A DNA stretch of 13,003 nucleotides from Clostridia bacterium (GTDB lineage Bacteria > Bacillota_A > Clostridia > Christensenellales > Aristaeellaceae): positions 1 through 13,003 of the forward strand of contig JAFWUC010000061.1 of NCBI GenBank assembly GCA_017518705.1. Reading direction: 5' to 3'. Numbering within the stretch: position 1 is the first letter of the stretch; each line of letters opens with the position of its first letter. A program made the translations under genes and the position numbers. Positions 5,436 to 11,362 of the stretch are shown here, one piece after another. Under the pieces are notes generated by a model that was not told where the DNA came from, did not search any database, and saw nothing but the letters and a program-made list of their open reading frames with translations.

Positions 5436-7370
5436 ATGTCCTATCAAAGCGAAGCCGTAGACCAATATTACAGCGCCCTTCGGCAAGGCAAAAAATACTT
5501 CAGCGCCTGCATGGCAAAAGGCATATCGCCCTATCCCGCGGTGCTGAAAAACATACTTAAATCCTCCGCAGCTTCCGCCACCCAGGAACTGGGCATAATC
5601 GACATACCCATAAACCGCATCACCGGCACCTGGGCGGAAGGGCGAAAAGCCGCCTTTGCGGGGAACTTCATGCCCCTTATCGACATAAACACCGAGTTCG
5701 GCTCCAAATGGGTCAACCTGTGCGCGTCCCAGTTCGACCAGGGCATAACCACCCCCATAATCTGCTACGAATACATGGGCAACTTCTACGTGCAGGAAGG
5801 CCACAAGCGGGTAAGCGTAATGCGGAGCCTTGAGGCATCCAGCATCCAGGGTCAGGTCACCCGCCTGCTGCCCGACCCCTCCGACGACCCGGCGGTCAAG
5901 CTGTATTACGAATTCATGGATTTCTACAAATGCAGCGCGCTGTACACCGTGTCCTTCTCCGTTTCGGGCGGGTACGCCCGTCTGCAGGCCGCCCTCGGTT
6001 TCGAGCCCGGGCAGGTGTGGGGCGAAGCGTTCAGGCGCGATTTTGCCGGCGAGTTCATGCGTTTTTCCGGCGAGTTCGAACGCCTGAACACCGAAAAGCT
6101 GCCCATCACCGCCGCCGACGCGCTGCTTACGTATATGGAAGTGCATCCGTTTGCCGAAATGCGGGACATGACCAACGAGGAGCTGCACAAAACGCTCGCC
6201 GCCGTCTGGCCGGACATCCGCCTGCTGGCCCAGGGCAGTCCCATCTCCTTCAGCTCCGAGCCCGTAGTCAAGGAAAAAAGCCTGATCGAGCGCATACTCG
6301 GCTCTGACAAGCTGCACGCGGCGTTCATATACGATTTTGACCCCGCCACCAGTCCCTGGGCGTCAGCCCACAAGCAGGGCGAAAACTACCTGAAGGAGCG
6401 GGCTTACCCGGATCTCACCGTGAGCAGTTACCTGACCCGCGGCGATGCCGCGGGCTGCATGGAACAGGCAGTCTCAGACGGCGCGAACGTGATATTCGCC
6501 ACCACTCCCAACCTGATAGACGCCTGCCGCAGAGTCGCCGCGGAGCATAAGAACGTGGCTGTTTACAACTGCTCCCTCTCCCTCGCCTACGCGGAGGTGC
6601 GGGGCTACTACTGCCGTATCTACGAAAGCAAGTACATAGCCGGAGCCATCGCGGGCGCCATGGCGCGGGGCGACAGGATAGGCTATGTGGCCAACTATCC
6701 AATAGTGGGCACCGTGTGCGCCATCAACGCATTCGCCTTGGGCGCGCGGCTCACCAATCCCCGGGCAAAGGTCTGCCTTAAGTGGAGCTGCCTTGAGGGC
6801 AATCCGGTGCAGGAACTGCTGGACACAGGCATAGACGTGATCAGCAACCGGGACAGGGACGGCGCCGATTCCCAGCTGGTTTGGCACCAGGGCACATATT
6901 TCGTAGAAAACGGGATCATGCGTCCCCTTGCCTCCCCCCGCTGCAACTGGGGCGTGTTCTACGACAAGACCATACGCGCGCTGCAGGCCGGCGGCATAGA
7001 AGCCGCCCGTGACAGCCGGCGCGCCGTGAACGACTGGTGGGGCCTGAGCGCGGGCATGGTCAACGTGGACCTGGACGAAAGCCTGCCCCGCGGCCTCAAA
7101 ACGCTGGCCGGGATACTTAAAAGCGGCATTACGTCGGAAGCGATAGACCCGTTCCTCTGCCCTCTGACGGATCAGAACGGCAACGAGATAAGCGACGGCA
7201 CCCATCGCTTCACGCCCGACGAACTCATGCGCATGGACTGGCTGAACGACAATGTGGAAGGGCACATCCCCGAATTTGACGAACTGCTGCCCCAGTCCCG
7301 CAACCTGGTAAGGCTGCTGGGCGTCCACCGCGACACCATACCGCCCGAGACCGAGGAAAGCACGTTATGA
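5436..7370 (+). CDS. Fusion of ParB/Srx-like N-terminal domain with BMP/PnrA-like ligand-binding domain, 644 aa, cytoplasmic
   Basis: Function unknown. Residues about 53-140 look like a ParB/sulfiredoxin-fold domain: the IDIPINRITG strand is followed by FYVQEGHKRVSVMR, where G122-HK-R125 matches the GxxRxxA nucleotide-binding motif of ParB-type proteins (last Ala is Val). A helical linker (about 150-285) follows. Residues about 293-620 resemble the basic membrane protein/PnrA family of periplasmic-binding folds, which bind nucleosides (AAFIYDFDP start, GANVIFATTP, YESKYIAGAIAGAMA, IGYVANYPI). Substrate-binding proteins of transporters carry a signal peptide or lipobox; this one has neither, so it should stay in the cytosol, and no permease or ATPase gene is nearby. 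The ribosome site GAGGAG (5425-5430) precedes ATG 5436. Its stop overlaps the phosphoesterase start by 4 bp. A role as a ligand sensor is inference. Confidence 0.75.
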   Translation: MSYQSEAVDQYYSALRQGKKYFSACMAKGISPYPAVLKNILKSSAASATQELGIIDIPINRITGTWAEGRKAAFAGNFMPLIDINTEFGSKWVNLCASQFDQGITTPIICYEYMGNFYVQEGHKRVSVMRSLEASSIQGQVTRLLPDPSDDPAVKLYYEFMDFYKCSALYTVSFSVSGGYARLQAALGFEPGQVWGEAFRRDFAGEFMRFSGEFERLNTEKLPITAADALLTYMEVHPFAEMRDMTNEELHKTLAAVWPDIRLLAQGSPISFSSEPVVKEKSLIERILGSDKLHAAFIYDFDPATSPWASAHKQGENYLKERAYPDLTVSSYLTRGDAAGCMEQAVSDGANVIFATTPNLIDACRRVAAEHKNVAVYNCSLSLAYAEVRGYYCRIYESKYIAGAIAGAMARGDRIGYVANYPIVGTVCAINAFALGARLTNPRAKVCLKWSCLEGNPVQELLDTGIDVISNRDRDGADSQLVWHQGTYFVENGIMRPLASPRCNWGVFYDKTIRALQAGGIEAARDSRRAVNDWWGLSAGMVNVDLDESLPRGLKTLAGILKSGITSEAIDPFLCPLTDQNGNEISDGTHRFTPDELMRMDWLNDNVEGHIPEFDELLPQSRNLVRLLGVHRDTIPPETEESTL

Positions 7371-8035
7371 AAATTCTGCTCGTAGCCGACGAGGAAGCCA
7401 AATACCTGTGGGATTACTATCAGCCGGGCCGCTTAAGCGGCATCGACTGCATACTGTCCTGCGGCGATCTGAAGCAGGAATATCTGGAGTTTCTGGTCAC
7501 CATGAGCGGAAAACCTCTGTTTTACGTGCACGGCAACCACGACTCCGGCTATGAGAATTATCCCCCCGAAGGCTGCGACAGCGCCGAAGACACTATTATC
7601 AACTTCGGCGGTCTCAGGATACTGGGGCTGGGCGGCTGCATCCGCTACAACCCCGGTCCCTATCAGTACAACGAAAAGGAAATGCGCGCCCGCATAAGGC
7701 GCGCGTCCCGCAAGATAAAAAGGGCGGGCGGAGTCGACATAGTGATCACCCACGCCCCGCCCCGGGGTTACGGCGACGCGCCGGACAACGCCCATCGCGG
7801 TTTCGAGTGCTTCGTGAAACTGATGGACGAGTTCCACCCCAAATACTTCATACACGGTCACGTGCATCAGAGCTACGGCGACCGGCTGCCCCAGTCCTTC
7901 ACCTATGGCGACACCACCGTGTACAACGCCGTCGGCTGGCACATTCTGGAGATAGACGCTCCGGAGCCCGCAGTCAGACAAAGCGGCCTTGGCGGGTGGT
8001 TCGCCCGCCTTAAAAAGCGCGGTGCGGACAAATAA
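7367..8035 (+). CDS. Calcineurin-like metallophosphoesterase, 222 aa, altered first metal motif
   Basis: Binuclear-metal phosphoesterase fold, probably cytosolic; the substrate (a phosphodiester, nucleotide or phosphosugar) is not readable. Motifs in order: VADEE (Asp8), CGDLK (Gly33-Asp34), GNHD (56-59), THAPP (His129) and GHVH (164-167). The normal first motif is D-x-H; here it is D-E-E, so one usual metal-ligand His is replaced by Glu10. The other motifs are complete, so catalysis is still plausible. The ATG overlaps the stop of the ParB/BMP fusion in ATGA, with a GAGGAAAG ribosome site inside that gene (7353-7360), which implies coupled translation and a shared role. The C-terminal tail (about 205-222) is basic. 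It is the last gene of the operon, before a strong terminator. Confidence 0.88.
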   Translation: MKILLVADEEAKYLWDYYQPGRLSGIDCILSCGDLKQEYLEFLVTMSGKPLFYVHGNHDSGYENYPPEGCDSAEDTIINFGGLRILGLGGCIRYNPGPYQYNEKEMRARIRRASRKIKRAGGVDIVITHAPPRGYGDAPDNAHRGFECFVKLMDEFHPKYFIHGHVHQSYGDRLPQSFTYGDTTVYNAVGWHILEIDAPEPAVRQSGLGGWFARLKKRGADK

Positions 8036-8092
8036 ACACCGCTTCCCGATAAAAGCTTGACCCGCTCCCGTCCCGCGTCAGGTTCGGAAACG

Positions 8093-8140
8093 AAACGATG
8101 ATCCCGCCGGTGTATGCCAGCGGGATCATCGTTTATTTTT
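8093..8140. terminator. Strong terminator ending the GH4 / ParB-BMP / phosphoesterase operon
   Basis: A 15-bp perfect stem AAACGATGATCCCGC (8093-8107) with its complement at 8120-8134, a 12-nt loop, and a tail TTTATTTTT (8132-8140) on the + strand. On the - strand the tail (GTTTCGTTTCC) is weaker but could also stop the convergent Gfo/Idh/MocA transcript, which has no other hairpin plus T-run after its stop codon. The rest of 8036-8228 holds nothing else recognisable. Confidence 0.88.
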
Positions 8141-8228
8141 ACCTAAATAGGAACGGTATTCCCCATGATAACGCTCTCGGCCGAAAGCCGGCGGCGGTTC
8201 TCGGTTATTCCGGTTGGTTTTTCCGCAT

Positions 8229-9206
8229 TTAGTCCGCCCTGAGCGTACACTTTTTGTCTCCCGCTTCACGCGCCAGCAGCGCTATGCGGGTGCTTTCGAG
8301 CGCATCCGCCGCAAAGCGGTCCGCAGTTCCCGCATTTATGGCTTTCACGAATTCCCCGAAGGCGTCTCCGGGCTCGGGCAGGCTTATGGCGCGGCTGGGT
8401 CCGTCGTTTTCCAGCCATGCCGTGCCGTCGATGACCTCTATCATGCCTTTCGTGCCCGTTACACGTATGCGGTCGTCGTCGTGGCGCGCGCCGCCTGCGG
8501 GACGGAAGTAATCCGCCGACACCGTGGCGAACACCTGATTTTCCAGTTCCATCTGTATCACCGCGCTCATCTCGGTCTCGCCCCAGCCTCTGTTGACGCG
8601 GGCGCTTTGCAGCGCTGAGACGCTTAAACACTTCCCGCCCAGCGCCAGGCACCAGTCCAGGGCGTGTATCGCGACCCAGGGGATCAGGCCGCCGTATTGG
8701 TCACGGTGCCTGAAGAATTCCGGCCGCGTGCCGAATTTATAGCTTTTCTGGCCGTGGATAAGGCGGATCTCTCCGATCTCTCCCGCCTCTATCGCCCGTT
8801 TCACGCCCAAAAACCAGCTTGACCAGCGCAGGTTGAACATGCCCCCCAGCGGTTTGCCGGACGCCGGGTACGCTTTTTTCAGCATTTCCAGGTCTTCCAA
8901 AGTCGTGGCCAGAGGCTTTTCGCAGTACACCCCGCAGCCCTTGCGCAGGCACTCAGTTGCTACTGCCGCGTGGCGGTCGTAGCGGGTGTCGACTTCGACC
9001 ATGTCCGGCTTCTCAATGTCGATCATTTCCCGCCAGTCTTCGTAGAACGGTATATTCCTCCTTGCGGCGACTATCCTGAGCGACGTGTCGTCCGTTCCGT
9101 CCTTCGGGGAAGCAACGGCCGTTATATCGCACGTATGATTCTTGTCCGCGCTGTCCAGAGCCAGTCCGTAATGGCCCGCGCAGCCGATTATGCCCACTTT
9201 CAGCAT
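8229..9206 (-). CDS. Gfo/Idh/MocA family NAD(P)-dependent oxidoreductase (325 aa), canonical EKP
   Basis: Predicted cytoplasmic sugar dehydrogenase, reductase or related enzyme; substrate unknown. The Rossmann start is VGIIGCAGHYG (4-14), the cofactor/catalytic motif is CEKPLA (Glu96-Lys97-Pro98), and the C-terminal domain carries IHALD with His181 and Asp184, the usual active-site His and partner. Trp/Arg-rich NLRWSSW (125-131) lies where substrate-binding residues are often found. The start is ATG 9206: AGGAG (9221-9217) lies 10 nt upstream and the Rossmann strand begins at residue 2; an in-frame TTG at 9233 would include the ribosome site and is rejected. Unlike the first oxidoreductase of this window it keeps the full EKP, and sequence similarity between the two looks low, so they are not a recent duplication. 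It is divergent from the flavoprotein operon and shares its control region. Confidence 0.9.
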   Translation of the reverse strand: MLKVGIIGCAGHYGLALDSADKNHTCDITAVASPKDGTDDTSLRIVAARRNIPFYEDWREMIDIEKPDMVEVDTRYDRHAAVATECLRKGCGVYCEKPLATTLEDLEMLKKAYPASGKPLGGMFNLRWSSWFLGVKRAIEAGEIGEIRLIHGQKSYKFGTRPEFFRHRDQYGGLIPWVAIHALDWCLALGGKCLSVSALQSARVNRGWGETEMSAVIQMELENQVFATVSADYFRPAGGARHDDDRIRVTGTKGMIEVIDGTAWLENDGPSRAISLPEPGDAFGEFVKAINAGTADRFAADALESTRIALLAREAGDKKCTLRAD

Positions 9207-9226
9207 GGTTTTTCGTCTCCTGTGAA

Positions 9227-9255
9227 TTGCCAATTTACGGTAAATATGATATTAT
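9227..9255 (+). promoter_or_regulatory. Promoter for the OYE-SDR-FAD operon
   Basis: TTGCCA (9227-9232, 5 of 6 to consensus), 17 bp, TATTAT (9250-9255, 5 of 6). Transcription should start near 9262, giving a leader of about 52 nt that contains the inverted repeat at 9281-9296. An inverted repeat fills most of the spacer. Confidence 0.65.
9233..9245. promoter_or_regulatory. Inverted repeat ATTTAC-G-GTAAAT, candidate operator
   Basis: A perfect 6-bp inverted repeat with a 1-bp centre. It lies immediately after the -35 of the + promoter and across the expected start of the - transcript, so a bound dimer would block both. A further half-site GTAAAT is at 9266-9271. No regulator gene is in the window. 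Confidence 0.5.
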
Positions 9256-9274
9256 AAACGGGCACGTAAATCAA
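9246..9274 (-). promoter_or_regulatory. Divergent promoter for the EKP-type Gfo/Idh/MocA gene
   Basis: On the - strand TTGATT (9274-9269), 17 bp, TATCAT (9251-9246). It physically overlaps the + promoter, so the two polymerases would compete. The start would be near 9239, inside the inverted repeat at 9233-9245. Confidence 0.5.
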
Positions 9275-9280
9275 GTATTA

Positions 9281-9296
9281 TGTTGATCTTTCAACA
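9281..9296. promoter_or_regulatory. Inverted repeat TGTTGA-TCTT-TCAACA, candidate operator or leader hairpin
   Basis: Perfect 6-bp arms, 4-bp spacer. It lies in the leader of the flavoprotein operon, just upstream of the - promoter's -35, and 5 bp before the ribosome site GGGAGG (9302-9307). It lacks the central CG of a CcpA cre site. It could bind a second regulator or form a small RNA hairpin. Confidence 0.4.
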
Positions 9297-9313
9297 GTAC
9301 CGGGAGGCTCCCC

Positions 9314-10618
9314 ATGCCGCACGAAACGTTTCACTACCGATCCTGGACGGACATAGAAAACACCGCTGATGCCCTGGGCATTTCCCTGCCCCGCAGCGAA
9401 AACACGGACGTACTGAAAGCCCCGCTTAAGATCGGCGCGTTCACTGCGCATAACCGCATCGCGCTGCAGCCCATGGAAGGCACCGACGGCACCGGATCGG
9501 GCAGTCCGGGCGAGCTTACCGTGCGCCGCTACCTGCGTTTTGCCCGGGGCGGCGCGGGGCTCATATGGTTCGAAGCCGTGGCCACCGCACCCGAAGTGCG
9601 CGCCAGCGCTCACCAGCTTATGCTCACCAGGGACAATCTGGACGACTTTAAGCGCCTTGTATCCGAGATCAGGGAAGCGGGGCTTAAACAGAACGGCTAC
9701 GCCCCTGTGCTCGTCATGCAGGCCACAAATTCCGGGCGCTACTCCAAGCCGCACGGCTGTCCAGAACCGCTGATCGCCTATAACAATCCCCTGTTTGAGG
9801 ATACTCCCCTGCCTGAAAGCTGCATCCTGTCGGACGACCGGCTCAAAGCCTACGAGGAGCGCTTCGGAGAGACCGCCCGCCTGGCGCAGGCTGCCGGCTT
9901 TGACGGCATGGACGTGAAATGCTGCCACCGTTACCTGGCCTGCGAGCTGCTGTCCGCCTACACCCGTCCGGGCGCCTACGGCGGCAGTTTTGAGAACCGC
10001 ATCCGCTTTTTGCTCAACGCATACCGGGCGGCGCGGGCGAATATTACGGGGGATTTCTTCCTGACCAGCCGCCTGAACGTGTACGACGGGTTCCCCTATC
10101 CCTACGGTTTCGGCGTAAAGCCTGACGGCGGCCTGACCCCCTGGCTGGAGGAAGGCAAACAGCTGGTCGGCATACTCAAAAACGAGATGGATATACCGAT
10201 ACTGAACATCACTATCGGCAACCCCTACAAAAATCCCCACGTCAACCGCCCCTACGACCGTGGCAACTACGTGCCGGACGAGCATCCCTTTACGGGAGTC
10301 GACCGCATGATGCGCTGCGTGGGCGAGATACAGCGCGCCTACCCCGGACTGCCCGTCATCGGCAGCGCGTTTTCGTATCTCAGGCAGTTCGCGCCCCAGC
10401 TGGCAGCGGGCATGATCGAGCAGGGGTCCTGCGCCATGGCGGGCTTCGGGCGAATGGCGTTTGCCGACCCGGATTTCCCGAACAAGATCCTGTCCGGAAA
10501 GTCGCTTGACGCGCCCTGCGTGACCTGCGGCGGCTGCGCCCGGCTGCTGCGGGCAGGCAGTCCGGCGGGCTGCATCGTACGCGACCGCCAAATCTATTCC
10601 CTGGAGGCGCTCAAATGA
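9314..10618 (+). CDS. Old Yellow Enzyme-like NADH:flavin oxidoreductase with C-terminal 4Fe-4S motif, 434 aa
   Basis: Predicted FMN TIM-barrel ene-reductase-type enzyme of the 2,4-dienoyl-CoA reductase/NADH:flavin oxidoreductase family. Seen: APLKIGAFTAHNRIALQPMEG (barrel start, about 36-56), MQATNSGRY (135-143), and the signature RPG-AYGGSFENRIRF (218-232). In the substrate/FMN motif, where relatives read IHGAHGYL, this protein reads VKCCHRYL (201-208): the first His is Lys202, the second is kept as His205. At the C-terminus Cys402-x2-Cys405-x2-Cys408-x11-Cys420 fits a 4Fe-4S cluster. The large C-terminal FAD/NAD(P) domain of dienoyl-CoA reductase is absent, so electrons must come from a partner. 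Ribosome site GGGAGG (9302-9307), 6-nt spacing. First gene of an operon, overlapping the next by 4 bp. Substrate unknown. Confidence 0.88.
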   Translation: MPHETFHYRSWTDIENTADALGISLPRSENTDVLKAPLKIGAFTAHNRIALQPMEGTDGTGSGSPGELTVRRYLRFARGGAGLIWFEAVATAPEVRASAHQLMLTRDNLDDFKRLVSEIREAGLKQNGYAPVLVMQATNSGRYSKPHGCPEPLIAYNNPLFEDTPLPESCILSDDRLKAYEERFGETARLAQAAGFDGMDVKCCHRYLACELLSAYTRPGAYGGSFENRIRFLLNAYRAARANITGDFFLTSRLNVYDGFPYPYGFGVKPDGGLTPWLEEGKQLVGILKNEMDIPILNITIGNPYKNPHVNRPYDRGNYVPDEHPFTGVDRMMRCVGEIQRAYPGLPVIGSAFSYLRQFAPQLAAGMIEQGSCAMAGFGRMAFADPDFPNKILSGKSLDAPCVTCGGCARLLRAGSPAGCIVRDRQIYSLEALK

Positions 10619-11361
10619 GGATCGCTTTAGTCACCGGTTCCACCCGCGGCATAGGCCGCGGCATCGCCGAGAAGCTCGAAACGGAAAGTTATCGGGTCGT
10701 ATACTCCGGCACCCGCCCCGTTCCCGCGGCGGAGCTGCCCGAAAACGCGGTATACATAGGCTGCAACATCGCCGACGCTTCACAGCGTGAAAACCTTTTC
10801 AGCGAAATAATGCGCCGCTTCGGGCGCCTTGACGTGCTGGTGAACAACGCGGGCATGGCTCCGAGAGTCAGACGCGACATACTCGAGACCACGGAAGAGA
10901 GCTTCGACGAAGTGCTGGGCGTAAACCTGAAAGGCACTTTCTTCATGTGCCAGGCGGCGGCAAAACTCATGCTTGAGCTGAAACAGAAGGGGCTTCAAGA
11001 CTACAGTCCCCGCATCATAAACATCGGCTCCATGTCCGCCTACACCTCCTCGACCAGCCGCGGCGAATACTGCATATCCAAAGCCGGCATCGGCATGGTG
11101 ACGCTGCTTTTCGCGGACAGGCTGGCCGAAGCCGGCATCCCCGTGTTCGAGATACGCCCCGGCATAATCAATACGGACATGACCAAGGTCGTGCACGAAA
11201 AATACGAAAACCTGATCGCGGGCGGCCTGACCCCGATAAAACGCTTCGGCCAGCCAAAGGACGTGGCGGACATGGTGGCGGCGTGCTGCTCCGGGCTGCT
11301 GGACTTCACGACGGGCCAGGTATTGAACGCGGACGGCGGCTTCCACATAAGGAGACTTTGA
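10615..11361 (+). CDS. Short-chain dehydrogenase/reductase (SDR), 248 aa
   Basis: Classical SDR that oxidises an alcohol or reduces a ketone with NAD(P). Seen: TGSTRGIG (7-14) cofactor loop, NNAG (77-80), Asn104, Ser139 in NIGSMSA, and the catalytic YCISK (Tyr152, Lys156); the ADGG near the C-terminus is typical of FabG-like members. Length is normal for the family. Translation is coupled to the OYE-like gene through ATGA (10615-10618), with GGAGG at 10603-10607 inside that gene, and the FAD gene starts 1 bp after its stop. FabG-like features do not imply fatty acid synthesis here: no other fab gene is present. A role on a keto sugar or a small cyclic ketone handled by the flanking flavoenzymes is inference. 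Confidence 0.93.
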   Translation: MRIALVTGSTRGIGRGIAEKLETESYRVVYSGTRPVPAAELPENAVYIGCNIADASQRENLFSEIMRRFGRLDVLVNNAGMAPRVRRDILETTEESFDEVLGVNLKGTFFMCQAAAKLMLELKQKGLQDYSPRIINIGSMSAYTSSTSRGEYCISKAGIGMVTLLFADRLAEAGIPVFEIRPGIINTDMTKVVHEKYENLIAGGLTPIKRFGQPKDVADMVAACCSGLLDFTTGQVLNADGGFHIRRL

Positions 11362-11362
11362 C

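Noticed and set aside
5436..7370. Two separate genes or a frameshift joining ParB-like and BMP-like parts
   Set aside because: The frame is open throughout, no internal ribosome site with a good start lies at the domain boundary (about residue 285), and the linker is helical and ordinary in composition.
9281..9296. CcpA cre site for the TGTTGA-TCTT-TCAACA repeat
   Set aside because: It lacks the central CG and spacing of the cre consensus.
9278..10591. Long open frame on the - strand across the OYE-like gene
   Set aside because: Antisense to a well-supported flavoenzyme, with no motif; low-complexity composition typical of shadow frames. The same holds for long - frames opposite the integrase, the ParB/BMP fusion, the phosphoesterase and the FAD gene.
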